DNA of 64,000 bases from Helichrysum umbraculigerum. Taxonomy: Eukaryota; Streptophyta; Magnoliopsida; Asterales; Asteraceae. Where the stretch lies: assembly GCA_949592205.1 (NCBI GenBank), contig CATIUR010000004.1:85287337-85351336 (forward strand). The letters run 5' to 3'. Each line of letters opens with the position of its first letter. Within the stretch, counting starts at the first letter, position 1. A program made the position numbers and the translations under genes. This document shows, in pieces, positions 1-11,577 of the stretch. Below the pieces are notes generated by a model. It worked only from the letters and a program-made list of their open reading frames with translations. It had not been told where the DNA came from and ran no database searches.

Positions 1-2416
1 TTGTATTATTACATTTTGATTTAAGGACGTGTTATATTACATATTATTATATTATATACTTAAATAAAACAGAATATAGTGTTATGAAATATTCAAGGTC
101 GTTCTACACCTAAATAATAAAATCATAAGTTGATTGTTTACACAGTGGTCACAATATAATTAAGTGTAACATCTCCGGAATGATAAACAAATTGAATCTT
201 ACAAAATCAAAAATCAAACCCAACTTCGAGCAATTGCTCATAATAGTATGACTTTCACATGGGTATTTTATCAAATAGACTGTGGTACCATATTTTGAAA
301 TTTTGAATTTACAAAATCAAACGTTTTGAACGCTTGAAAAGAACACTCAAGTGTTTGCCATTCAGAAGTATCCATCCAATGCAATTAGCTTTAATTAAAA
401 ACATAAGTTTATTTAAAATTGTAGAATCATGATTAGGTCACTTAGTGCATCATCGATCGCCACTATTCATCCTTTTGTTAACCTTTAAAAGAGATATTTG
501 AACTTAAAAAAAAACATGACCCAACCAATCAAATAAACACAAAGCAAAACCTTAAACCTAAAATTTGGAGATAAATGTTTAATCGGTGGTGGTAGTAGTA
601 GTAGCAGTACCTCAGACCAACTACATATCTATATATGACAATTGAGTTAAGTTTTCCCTACACATATGACATATCAATATGTATTTTTATTTCTGGAAAT
701 GCATACATAAAAAAAGAATTTAAAAAGCAGAAGTTAAAATCTTTACATAGCATCTACTCCGTACTAAACACAACTAAGGCATCTTAATATGAAGTTATGA
801 ACCCATCAAAGACAATTACAATATATACTCCGTATGTAACAAACATTTGCATTCAATTAAAACATCTATACTGCTACAACTTAATTTGGAAACCAACTCA
901 TGTCAATCTTTAAGACACTAAACAACCATTATAAAAAACTGAATATCTGAACCGGTTTAAACTTTAATCATATCGACTGAAATAAAAAAACTGAACATCT
1001 GAATCAGTTTCAACTTATTTATCATATTGTGATGCAAAAGCCTGCACAAAAAACAATAGTACCACACAACTAAATTCTATACCATCCATTGTTTAAAGGC
1101 ATAAAATCAAAGAGAGTGATAACTTTAGCAACTTAGTAAAAGCTCGTCTATACAAACAGGACCACTATTATCTACCTCAAGACCAGCAACCATAACTGCA
1201 CCTTGGATTAGAAAAGCAAAGCCAACACTCAAAACATAAGCACCTACCGCAAAAGCAGATGTCCCAACATGTGATCTAGCAAATTATTGATCTGTGACAA
1301 CAACAACAACAGCAACAACAACCAAAACAGAGCTGTGATTAGCATCATATAGCGAAAGGAAGTGCTTATAACATCATTGATCTCTTCCTCACAGTAGCTT
1401 ATGAAACTTCTATTTTCTCTATATCCATTGTTAGAGACCCGCAACTTCCCTATAGCCTATCACAAGGTTCATTAGGTTGACCCGATTGACATGAAATTTA
1501 AGTGTTCACCAAGAGCCTTCAGTTGACATACTAAAATTTCGTATTATTCTAAAAAATAATAAGAAAAAAACATAACCAAATAAGTTGCAAATGTGTCTTG
1601 ATAGTAAATGGGTTAGATTTTATAATTAGTGTTTAATAAATGACTTTAGTTGATGAGGGGTGATTATATGATACCGGGTAAATTGGGTTGTGTCACCCAA
1701 TACCAGCATGCAAACACTTCTTATAATCCATCTTATAAATATTTAAACCAAAATCCCATGGAGAAGTTTCGACCCTTAGATGGGGTTTTTTCCAATTTGA
1801 TCCAATGGTATATGATTAAATTAGATTAAAAATAATAATATTACAATTTACCCCCATTAAATAGTTATAAAAAAACATCTTAAGATTGTTTTAGTAATAA
1901 ATTAATAGTATAAAAAATATAATATAAGAATAAAAAAACATATTTAATTAAAATAACATACGGAAGTGCTTTCCCATTATTTGTAGGAAGCTAACAATAT
2001 ATGTATTAATATTTATATTAATTAATAATAAATAATAAAATTAATTAATATATATTATCTTCAAATCTATCTTTATAAATACTTACTTTTTTAATTTCTA
2101 AAATAAAAATACCAATTTCGGCACTATACAAAAAAAATAACAAAATAAATAAATAAATAAGAGACATACAAAATTTTGGAAGAAAAAAAATCACACCTTA
2201 TTTAGCTTATATATAATTACTTATGTAACCTTATAATAAAGTTAAAAACGTCATTTCCTTAATAAATAAAAATATAATTTTTATTTTCTAATCTTATGTT
2301 TCTCAAACCTAGAAATATTTTAAAAACCAAATTATTAATAAAAAATAAAATACAACTACAAAACTAAATATCTAATCTAATGTATAATATTATATACCAT
2401 ACAATTTATAACTAAT
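1..2416. other. AT-rich intergenic DNA, no gene recognised
   Basis: Low-complexity AT-rich plant DNA with frequent stops in all frames. A CAA/CAG-rich stretch near 1300-1340 gives a spurious leucine-rich reading on the minus strand. I recognise no coding exon, RNA gene or intact transposon here. Confidence 0.6.
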
Positions 2417-2443
2417 CCCGCGTTGTCGCGGGTCTTCAACTAG
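2417..2443 (+). mobile_element. Helitron 3' terminus
   Basis: A perfect 6-bp GC hairpin (CCCGCG, loop TTGT, CGCGGG) in AT-rich DNA is followed 7 nt later by CTAG and then a host T. This is the canonical 3' end of a plant Helitron. The body would lie to the left. I could not fix its 5' TC end and saw no Rep/helicase coding sequence, so this is probably a non-autonomous copy. Confidence 0.65.
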
Positions 2444-5136
2444 TATTATTTAAATTTGGATAAACTAATGTGCTAAATATGATGGTAAAACCAAAAATTT
2501 ACTTATAAAGAAACTAATTTCTTATAACTTGAAGGTCTTTATGAATTTGGCTATACATTTGGATCACTTTCAATCCGTCTGACCCACAATAGATTGGATA
2601 TGTGCATCTCCAAAGTTATCACCAACAACTTACATTCATAGAACATTAGAATGCACACCTGCGAGTCATGTAGACCTGAAAATTGAAAGGTGTGAATCAC
2701 ATAAAAAAGGTCTAGCAAGGCTGCACAAGCCTCATTGTAGTGATTTAATATGTGTTTGTATATAAAAGTTAAATAAAAATAATATAGGGATGAAATAATT
2801 TTTTGAAAACCAAATTGTTAGGGATCAATTAATTAAATTTGATCTGATTCCCCAAACTACCCAATTCTGTTAACATATCTAACTAACCCACCCAATTGTC
2901 CACCCAACCAATTATAAAAAAAAACATATATACATATATAAGATAACAATTTTGATTTCAATATACAAAATCAGATCGTAATGTAGATATAAAATTACCT
3001 GTCTGAATTAAAAGCCGAATTCTTGTAAGGAACTGGTTCCACAAGAACTTCACTTCCATCGAGATATGATCACGATCTTCTATAGCACATGTGGTTCTTG
3101 ATAATTCACATTCAATATTCCCAATCATGTTTACATATTAGTCTAATTAAGAAGATAAGACACTGATATTGAAACGAATCTATATCCACAATGGAGCTAA
3201 AAACCCACTCACCATTACTAACAAAACCAACCTGGTAACTTCTGCAACCCAGCCATTTACGCGGGCATGTTGTTTCCTTGAAATGTGTCTTTCAAGCCAT
3301 TTGTTGCAGTAACACTTGAATTTCTGAACCTCACACTACACACATTGGTGGACATTGAGTTCGTCGCAGCCTTTTGGGTCCCACTGTTAGAAGGCTGAAC
3401 TATGATCGTGTTCAAAGATGTGAAGCTAAGCCAAATACAACCACGTATGTATGGACACTCAAGGAAAACTCAAAACATACAGGAAAAGATATGAAAAGAA
3501 AAGCAAACAAACGAAAAAATTGATGGGTAAGTTCAAAATTAGATTTAATTTACCTGCTCCAAAGGTACCTACTGAATTATTATACAATAAGGACCCATAT
3601 AGCAAATTCTGCAAAACAATAACGAATTAAGAGATGATCTTGATCTAAAGTGTAATTTTTGACGGGTTGTGGCATTTATATGGGTCAAATGACCTGGGTC
3701 TTCTCATAACTCTTCTTTGAGATACGCCCTCCTTATGTATCTTTCACCAACATTTGTGTTAGTGAAAGTACTTAAAGGGTACTTGACATTTCTTGTCGGC
3801 AATAAATCCTCTGAGCTTCCGAGGCTTTGTCAACAGCCTTAATGTACTCCTCACGAACAATTACATATCACTTTTCCATGGTATTAAAAAACCTAATAAT
3901 ACAATGTGCTCCTTTTGGATCCACATACGATCTTGTAAATGACATCCGCTCTAGCAATGCAAATCTAAATTATCCACATCAGTAACTATATACTTTCAAA
4001 TATCAAATGGCTACTGAAAATGGTAATAATAGTAATGCACTGATATTCTCACATATATGCACGAGCACTTTTATATTACTTTGATATAAATGGGTGTATT
4101 GTTTTATGCGTCAATCTTGTTATCATCTAAAGTCTGTATAGTTTAGCCTAACACATTTTTACTCAAATAACAAATAGAAAACAGACCTTTCACTTTTATC
4201 ATCATCTTCCTTACAAGGTGAGCATTAAGTTGTGACACTTGCTTTACTTTCATTCCAAAATTTATATCCGTTGCTATATCACCTTGCATAGGGCTTTGAA
4301 TGACGGAGACCTGCACATAATAAGGATCTTGGTAAACTGAATATACACTATTACAATAACATTAAAATAAACTTAGGCTCTCTGCAACTTTAATAGGATT
4401 AAAGTGTAGATAAACTTTAAATCCTTAACACACTATGAGAACCCAAGAGTATTGCTATTATTATCCAATAATATCAATGTAGTGTTGATTTATTTCCTTG
4501 CAAGGAGGCTTAAAGTGACATGTTACCGAACATAAAGAAAAAACTATCCATCTTACCTATTACCCAAACCATTTTGACCGACCTGCCCAGTTTTCTAACT
4601 CCAAATAAAACTTACATTGAGCTTCTCTTGATGACTACATTTTTATTGTCACTACCTTGTGGCTAAAACTTGATGATGTAGTATAGATTTTTATTTTTAA
4701 AGGCAAGTTTGCATGAACAGGTATCCAAATCCAAGTTCTGTCTAATTTCTCTTTCTGGTAACATATATAGTTTTATGATAAAAGAGTACGTTAGATATTA
4801 CTCGAACCAAGAGTATGTGTATGACTTTGGGCCATTTACTTATCAATGGGTCGATTTGGGTTGATGTTGTCTCCAACATGTAAAAAACAGCTAAAAAGGA
4901 AGTGGGGCATACATGTCAAAAGTTGACCAGCGTGTTTATTAAATGCAAAAAACATTCAAAATCAATTTATGGAACACATTAGATTAGTAATCATATTAAA
5001 TTACTTTTGTAATAATATTGCTAAAAATTATATGAATGTTTGAATGTTTCGGGTCAACCCAATCAGAGGCGAGACCCACTTTGACTCATACTACCTCTAA
5101 ATCTTGCTCATTATACCAATCATAATCCTCATTTAC
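2444..5136. other. AT-rich DNA with scattered exon-like pieces
   Basis: Mostly AT-rich non-coding DNA. On the minus strand, 4200-4310 and 3785-3960 show protein-like composition bounded by AG/GT-like dinucleotides, listed separately. 3240-3420 minus also reads as a Ser/Asn/Thr-rich peptide with a stop. No continuous gene model can be built. Confidence 0.45.
3785..4310 (-). pseudogene. Exon-like fragments of an unidentified gene
   Basis: Read on the minus strand, about 4310-4200 follows an AG acceptor-like site and translates to a mixed-composition peptide containing QSPMQGDIATDINFGMKV. About 3960-3785 gives a second peptide containing RMSFTRSYVDPKGAHCI, then a TGA, then a further open stretch rich in Glu, Ala and Lys. 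The composition is unlike the surrounding AT-rich noise, so these look like exons of a degraded gene. I do not recognise the family and cannot say whether the two pieces belong together. The in-frame TGA argues against function. Confidence 0.3.
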
Positions 5137-5571
5137 CTTAATTGGTCCTGTTTTTCTGTCGAGCTCATACTTCACTTTGCTCTACTTACTAATTTCAATC
5201 ACCTGCAAAAGATGAGTTTTATGATTAATCCTATATCATATGCATGAGCATCCAGATGCGTGAAGTGTGTTCTATCGACTTATTTCAGCAGTAGTACTTC
5301 CCGTGATGCGTACACTATAATTTATAATTCCAAAAGACATATAAGACTGATTACTGGCATATATTTTTTTTGAAATAAGCAGACATATAAGACTGATTAC
5401 TGGGATATTTGAAGGTAAGATATACGAGTAAAGGCAAGTTTATCACCATCATCCATCCTTTAAACGTTGAGCTTACACACATATGCAAGGATAGGTATTT
5501 CAGTCAAGTATATGTTGACCTATATTAATTTGACATTCTTTAACAATTGAATATTGTTGGTGCTCCCGGTC
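5137..5571 (-). pseudogene. Soluble inorganic pyrophosphatase pseudogene fragment
   Basis: Two minus-strand pieces match consecutive exons of plant cytosolic soluble inorganic pyrophosphatase, the enzyme that hydrolyses PPi to two phosphates. The first (5571 to about 5541) follows a CAG acceptor and reads GPGAPTIFN before a stop. The second (5202-5137) is a 66-bp exon flanked by AG and GT. It reads as the substrate-binding N-terminal segment containing SKVKYELDRKTGPIK, but a TAG replaces the residue just before SKVKYEL. The following exon, which should carry the tyrosine/histidine-rich core, is not found downstream. Two stops and missing exons make this a dead fragment. Identification rests on the two motifs being in the right order and spacing for one gene. 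Confidence 0.6.
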
Positions 5572-5835
5572 CTGCATAACACAATGGAAAGGTCCAAATA
5601 GTTACTCGTATATCATTACACTATCACAAAATTAAAACTTATCCTATGACATAATGAACCCAAATTGTAAGAATGTATTATAGAAAAAGATTTAATAACA
5701 TGGTAAGCATTGGCTTTGTAAATCAAACCCTTTAAGCATCAAGCATTCTTGAAATCTACAGCAAAGAAAATATAATCTGCAATTAGATTAAAAACATATA
5801 TCTACATACATCTACATACATCTACATACATACAT

Positions 5836-5849
5836 ATACATACATATAC

Positions 5850-5916
<67 letters not shown>
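5836..5916. repeat. (TA)n/(CA)n microsatellite
   Basis: A TACA/TA tract runs into about 25 uninterrupted CA dinucleotides. Long Cys/Val or Tyr/Ile readings here are artefacts of the repeat. Confidence 0.95.
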
Positions 5917-5918
<2 letters not shown>

Positions 5919-7260
5919 ACATATAAATAAGAGAACGTACTAACCAGAAACCAAATCTGTTTGAGGGTGCAATAGCTGGCAACCAACATGGCGAATTTCT
6001 CAATTTAGGATAATCTCTGAAAACGTGTCCAGTTCATTTACATTAGCTGCACATGCATAAAGAGACATACACAGTTACACACCTACATAAAACACAGGTT
6101 GGAGATATTTATCTTGAAGATGCAACAATGCCTTACATGCTTCTTGATTTTATAAATTCAGAAAATTGTGATTGAATTTTACCTTATTTAAATTGGTAGA
6201 AGTAATGAGTCCATCTCCAATTGCCATATAAGTGCCTTTTGTTTTATGTACATAAATCATAAACATATGAAACTCAAAAGCCTTTAGGATTACTAAGATT
6301 TCCTTAAATATAAAGAATGACTTGCAGAGGCTAAACACATAGAGATTTAGCAAACTTAGATACAACGACTGCAATAATACAATCCTATGTCAGAATCGAA
6401 GTAGCCAATTAGGTGGGAATTTTGACCCAAATGCTTATAAAGAGGCTCATTCAAGTTAGATTTAGTCTACAACAAATCAGAGTGGATTGGTAATTTGCAA
6501 TTAGGTGGGAATTTTGACTCAGCTTCTCGGCTTTTGGTTCCTACATAACATTCCAACACTTTTGGTCTTTATAATATATGCCATATCAGAAAATGATGAA
6601 CTATTAAGTTTATTTGCTACTACTACTGATTACCTAAATCAGAATAAAAAAATGGATCATCATACTCAGATCGTGATGGCATACATCTCGTAACTGCAAA
6701 ATCAGAATCAAAAAATGGATCATTATACTCAGATCATCATACCAGGTAGATTTTAATTTTTATTTTTATATACACAGAAGATTAGATTATAAGCCTGCAA
6801 AATCACGAGTTAAAATAAAAAATAAAACTCATCAAATCTATAATTAATCAAAACCCTAAATCAACTGGAACCACAGTTACATTCATACGAATTAGATAGT
6901 GATTTCTGATGGATTTTCTATTTTCAATTCACTTGATCCTCTCACCATCGTTGCCTATCGTTGCCTATAGATTAAAGACTAATGAAATTGAGATGGAATC
7001 TTAAAATTAAAAATCTAATACAACAAACACATGTATAAATCTATTAATTAAACGAAATTGAATATGAATCATAAGCGTTCTAAACATCCAATACAACAAA
7101 ACATCAATACCTGAAATCCAAATTGGTAAACGGATTAAGGATGAAGATTGTGCAAATAAAGATTGTGAGAAGAAAGATCGCGTGCTTCTGATTTGATTTC
7201 GTTTCTGGATTCATGAAGATGTAAGGCGTTTGAATTTTTGGTTTCCTCGAGATCTATGAC
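5917..7260. other. AT-rich DNA, no gene recognised
   Basis: No convincing exon or transposon terminus was found. Near 7140-7260 the composition resembles a plant 5' untranslated leader on the minus strand, but no coding sequence could be attached to it. Confidence 0.4.
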
Positions 7261-7284
7261 ATTTCGATTTGAGCCGGTATAACC

Positions 7285-8310
7285 ACCCACCACCACCACC
7301 CACCTGCTGTCGCCGTCGGAATTTTTTTTTTATAAATTTTTTAATTTTTTTTTTTTTTAAAAAATTTCAATATTTTTTTTTCAATTTTTTTTTCTAAATC
7401 TTTTTCCAATTTCTTCTTATTAAATATTCTACCCAATTATCTATTGCATTTTTGATAAAACTATAAACTTTCAATGCATTTTCTTATAAATTTATCTTAT
7501 ACATGTTTTTGCTTAAAATAAATAAAAATAAGTTCACAAACAAAATGCAGTAAAAAGCGAAACAATTTATTAGATGAAATATATGTAAAATGCAACACTT
7601 TTATATAAAATGCAGTAAAATGGATAATATGTATAATATAAAATGTAGTAAAAATACGTAGAATGCAGTAATTATAACAAAATGCAGTGTACTTTTAACA
7701 AAATGCAGTAAAAATAGATGATATGTATAAGATAAAATGCAGTGAATAACAAACAATAAATGAAAAATATGTAAAATGCAATAAAAATAACAAAATGCAG
7801 TAAAAAGCAAAACAATTTGTTAAATGAAGTGCATGCAAAATGCAACACTTTTATATAAAATGCAGTAAAATGGATAATATGTATAATATAAAATGCAGTA
7901 AAAAATACGTAAAATGCAGTAATTATAACAAAATGCAGTGTACTTTTAACAAAATGCTGTAAAAAATAGATCATGTATAAGTTAAAATGACGTAGAAAAT
8001 AACAATGTATATTATATCAATGTGTATAAATAAAATGCAGTAAAACATCAAAAGAATAATGTGTATAATACAAAAAATGCAGTAAAAAATGAACAATATG
8101 TAAACATATATATAGACAACATTCAATGAAAATAAAAAAAATGCCACATAATTACAACAAAATGTAGTAGAAGTGATAATATGTAAAAAAAAAATTGAAA
8201 AAAAATTTTGTAAAAAAAAAAAAAATTGTAAAAAAAAAAAATTTGAAAAAAAAAAAAATTTCGGCTGCGGCGACCAGCGGCGGCGGGTGGTGGTAGGTGG
8301 TGGATGGGAG
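7285..8310. repeat. Foldback-like unit: GC-rich inverted arms around TGCAGTAAAA-rich core
   Basis: The left arm (about 7285-7335, CCACC repeats, then GTCGCCG, then an A/T homopolymer) is the approximate reverse complement of the right arm (about 8255-8310: A/T homopolymer, CGGCGACC, GGTGG repeats). Between them lies a tract dominated by the word AAAATGCAGTAAAA, including a 250-bp tandem duplication. The symmetry suggests a non-autonomous foldback or TIR element, but the arms are imperfect and no target-site duplication was found. Confidence 0.4.
7541..8040. repeat. 250-bp tandem duplication
   Basis: The block starting at 7541 with CAAAATGCAGTAAAAAGC is repeated from 7791 with only scattered differences, giving a period of 250 bp and two copies. 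Each copy contains several shorter occurrences of the word AATGCAGTAA. Confidence 0.8.
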
Positions 8311-9004
8311 GAGGTGGGGAGGAAGAAAGTAGAAGGGAGTAGTATATAATTTTAAAAAGGTGGAGTGGGTAGAAGTGAAAATTAAGGAGGTGACATGTGA
8401 CATTTTTTGAGTGGAGGAGATTCTTCTCCTCCTTCTCCTCAAATCACCCCTTCTCCTCTGAACCTTACCCTTAAGTAATATAGGCCTTATTTATTGCCAA
8501 ATCAAATAACTAATCGATGATCAAAGGATCTATATTAAGTTGACTTTGCCATCCAATGGCCCAGAGTAGGCCATAGAAATTGATTACCATTTAGATTAGG
8601 CTAATATGACCCTAATTTAATAGATAAAAGGGAAGGGAAGGGATTATTACCTAAATATTTTCTTATTTTAACTGAATGATTTAAAATGTAAATAATAATA
8701 CGGAGTATGATAAATTGATCACTTTAATTTTTATATTATTTTCTTTTTCTTTATTTCTTTCTTTTAGATTAGGTTAGAGTCATCATCATCTTCAAACTCA
8801 ACCTCCCGTATCTTCAAAATAAGTTTCCCCAAAATCAAAATAAACCCTTTGACTACTACCTAAATATCTCACATGAAAACGTACTATATTTACATCGCTA
8901 TCGTCGATTTTTGATTTTAAATACTCAACATTTTCTCACACACGAAAACGTACTAACTACTACGTGAGCATTTTCAGGCGATGGTTGCGGCGACGGCCGA
9001 CGAT
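8311..9004. other. AT-rich DNA, no gene recognised
   Basis: Contains a short GGAGGAGA/TCTCCTCC inverted repeat near 8410-8435 and otherwise low-complexity DNA. No gene is supported. Confidence 0.5.
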
Positions 9005-9082
9005 CTGTTGCTTCCGGTGGTCGGGAGGATGTGTCGCTTCCGGTGGTCGGGCGGATCTGTCGCTTCCGGTGGTCGGGCGGAT
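9005..9082. repeat. 26-bp GC-rich tandem repeat, 3 copies
   Basis: Three consecutive 26-bp units with the core CGCTTCCGGTGGTCGGG, in otherwise AT-rich DNA. Both strands are open here simply because the period is not a multiple of three. I do not call a gene. Confidence 0.85.
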
Positions 9083-9430
9083 CTGTCACTATTCCGGTCA
9101 TCTTCAACCTGTTACGTCCGAACTTTGCATCTTATCCCGATTGGAAACTACTAGCAGAAATTTGATTTTGCTTCACTAATTTTGTGTTTGATTTAGGTGT
9201 TAGAATTCGGTTTGTAGAAAGAAATATTAATTCAAATTAAATACTAGGGTTTGATGATGATGGGGATGTTTAATAAAATTGTAATTTAGTTGGGTCTGAT
9301 GATATTTAAAAAGTCGGATTTTCACAATTTTTGTGGTTGTTGATGATATCGATACTTCATGTTGGTGCTAATGTTTTTGTTGAGACTTGATGAAGATGAT
9401 AGATGATGTTCATGTTACTGCTCCATGATG

Positions 9431-9472
<42 letters not shown>
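9431..9472. repeat. (ATT)n microsatellite
   Basis: About fourteen ATT units. Confidence 0.95.
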
Positions 9473-9473
<1 letters not shown>

Positions 9474-9516
9474 CATTATTATAGTTACCTTTTTACTAAA
9501 TTAATATTAATATATA

Positions 9517-9765
9517 CTCCCTCCGTCCCAATTTAATTGTCTCAGACAAGAAACACGCAGTTTAAGAAAACATCAACTTCTCTCTTACTTTTTGATAAGA
9601 TGACAATTCTACCCCTTACTTTTTACCTACTTTTTTGTCTTACATATATAAAGTAGGGGTATAAAAGAATTTTAGCTCATCATTTTTATCCATTTTTGGA
9701 AGTGGACAATTAATTTGGGACAGCCCAAAAAGGAATAGTGGACTATTAATATGGGACGGAGGGAG
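9517..9765. mobile_element. Stowaway MITE (Tc1/mariner-type)
   Basis: A 249-bp unit with terminal inverted repeats beginning CTCCCTCCGTCCCA at the left and ending GGGACGGAGGGAG at the right, flanked by TA dinucleotides (9515-9516 and 9766-9767). This termini-plus-TA signature is diagnostic of plant Stowaway elements. There is no coding sequence. Confidence 0.93.
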
Positions 9766-9767
9766 TA

Positions 9768-10321
9768 CTACGTATTAAATAAATGAAGGTAAGTGGGTAA
9801 CTCGTTCCACGTGTTCAAACTCGTTCCACGTGTTCAAAAATATTTCCACATAGTAATTTATTTAATTCAAAATGTCCATGTATTTATTTTGACCGGTACT
9901 TCCGGTAACCGGTTACCAAATAGCCGATATCGGTACAAAACTAACCAGTTTAATGTATACATTGATATTTTAAAGGGTACGTTGCAGACCTCGGGACAAA
10001 CTAGTAGGGTAGATGGACGACAAAATGTGTTTACCCTTCAAAAGATAATGGATGTATATAAATTAAAGTTTGCTACATTTAGAAAAACTTGGTTACATTT
10101 TTCTAGTCCAACTTGGTTCTTAGATGGCAGGGGACGTGGACAATAATTGATTAACCGTTGCCACGTAAGCTTAAAAAAGGTTTCAGGTTAATGACTACAT
10201 ACAATAGGAAAAATTAGTAATTTTGATGCATACAATAGAATTTTTAGAAAATGGATACTGACTAAAGGATTTCGTGACAACTTCGATACAGTTATAAATA
10301 AGCCCTAATTTTATTGGTTAA
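9768..10321. other. Intergenic DNA, no gene recognised
   Basis: AT-rich, with a short duplicated CTCGTTCCACGTGTTCAAA near 9800-9838. A 117-codon open frame at 9793-10146 has no recognisable domain and I do not accept it as a gene. Confidence 0.5.
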
Positions 10322-10347
10322 CTAGGATATAACCCGCGAATTCGCGG
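10322..10347 (-). mobile_element. Helitron 3' terminus (minus orientation)
   Basis: On the minus strand a perfect hairpin (CCGCG, loop AATT, CGCGG; 10334-10347) is followed 8 nt later by CTAG (10325-10322) and a T. This mirrors the end at 2443 in the opposite orientation. The Helitron body would run rightward and was interrupted by element A at 10738. Confidence 0.6.
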
Positions 10348-10732
10348 AGCTACCACTAAAAATCGTCTATAGATGGTTTATAAAAAATTTGATTGAATTC
10401 ATATAGTATTGAAATAAATTTAGACACTCTCATCAATTAATATTATATGTTTGAAAGATAAACAAATCTAGAATTCAATAATAATCAACAATAACTATAA
10501 GAAGTCGTTAAAATTAAAATATCTGGTATCAAAGATAGTTAAAATTTTAGGATTAAGATGCATCTCTTGAGACCAAACCACCCATAGCTTTTGAAGATCA
10601 AACAACTATACACCTGGTTCAAATTCTCTAAGTGAAAACACATAAGATGAATCGAAGAACTTTTTAAACAATAATGTTCTAAACCATGATTTATCACCAA
10701 AAACCTTATGCGACACAACTTCAAATTATATG

Positions 10733-10737
10733 CTATT
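10733..10737. repeat. TSD of element A (left), CTATT
   Basis: CTATT precedes the left LTR and is repeated at 17830-17834 just after the right LTR. A 5-bp target-site duplication is usual for Ty3/gypsy integration. Confidence 0.93.
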
Positions 10738-11210
10738 TGTAACACCCCCAAATTTGTTTAGCGGAAGCGTTTGGTTTAAGTACTGGGGTGTCACAATAAT
10801 GAAGAATGCATACGTATCAGAGCTTATGATTACAACAGAACAATAAATATTAAGATGCCAAAAGAGTTAATTACAAAGTTTACGATTCATCGAATCGTAT
10901 AAGTTAAAAGTAGTAAGTTTACAAAAGTAGATTTCTGAAATATGACTAAAACATTTCAGTTATACTAAAGAAATCCATATATTTCCAAAAGTTGGCATCC
11001 TAAGCTTCAAGGGTCGCCTAATTCTCCATGTGTGTTGGCGATCTTATATGCGCAGCTAATTCCCTGAAAAACATAGTAAAAGTCAACAACTAGGTTGAGT
11101 GAATCCACATGTTTTATGTTGTATATTGTTGTTTCAAGTTTTGTAGTCACATTTGTTGGACCAAATACGTTCGTAAATAGTAATTGCCATAATAGTCGAG
11201 TAATGTTTAG

Positions 11211-11577
11211 TGGAACGTCATCCAAAGTATAAGTTTAGTGGGTTGTTCGCCCAAAGGGTTAAGTTTATGTGGGATGTTGCCCATAAATAGTTGTGTGGGA
11301 CGTTACCCAAAATATATGTTTGAAAACGTGTTGCTGGTCGTTCTCCAGTAGTTTTAAAGTTTGAGTCGGTCGTTCTCCGACTAATTACCAAATGTACCGG
11401 TCGTTCTCCGGTAAGATACCAAGTTAGCACCGGTCGTTCTCCGGTGAGATACATTGTTAGTACTGGTCGTTCTCCAGTAAGATACACTGTTAGTACCGGT
11501 CGTTCTCCGGTAAGATACCATGTTAGTGTCGGTCGTTCTCCGACAAGTTACCAATATGTACCGGTCGTTCTCCGGTA
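11211..11577 (-). repeat. Covarying hairpin array, TCGTTCT loop (element A 3' LTR)
   Basis: Eight hairpins share the identical plus-strand 7-nt loop TCGTTCT. Their stems are CTGG (11334), AGTCGG (11364), TACCGG (11395), CACCGG (11428), TACTGG (11461), TACCGG (11494), TGTCGG (11527) and TACCGG (11559), each followed after the loop by its exact complement. The period is about 33 bp. Four weaker members at 11211, 11239, 11270 and 11296 keep TGGA or TGGG stems with altered 6-7 nt loops. Stem changes are compensated on the other arm while the loop stays fixed. In sense RNA (minus strand) the loop reads AGAACGA. The array lies about 1.74-2.1 kb from the LTR 5' end, so it is probably in the transcribed leader. 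Confidence 0.93.

Noticed and set aside
1244..1444. 66-codon minus frame with a leucine-rich hydrophobic stretch
   Set aside because: The leucine run comes from a CAA/CAG microsatellite, with no family match or gene context.
8152..8442. Phenylalanine-rich minus frame of 96 codons
   Set aside because: Translation of A homopolymers in the foldback-like unit.
11395..11413. tRNA anticodon-arm mimic (6-bp stem, 7-nt loop)
   Set aside because: Neither TCGTTCT nor AGAACGA has the U at loop position 33 or the usual loop pattern, and no D, T or acceptor arm surrounds it.
11218..11487. Minus-strand frame with TGERPV repeats resembling C2H2 zinc-finger linkers
   Set aside because: It is the translation of the TCGTTCT hairpin array in an LTR. 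There are no Cys/His pairs, and the same array in element E reads differently in other frames.
11325..11577. CRISPR-like array (regular repeats with variable parts)
   Set aside because: The variable parts are the two arms of each hairpin, not independent spacers, and the host is a plant.
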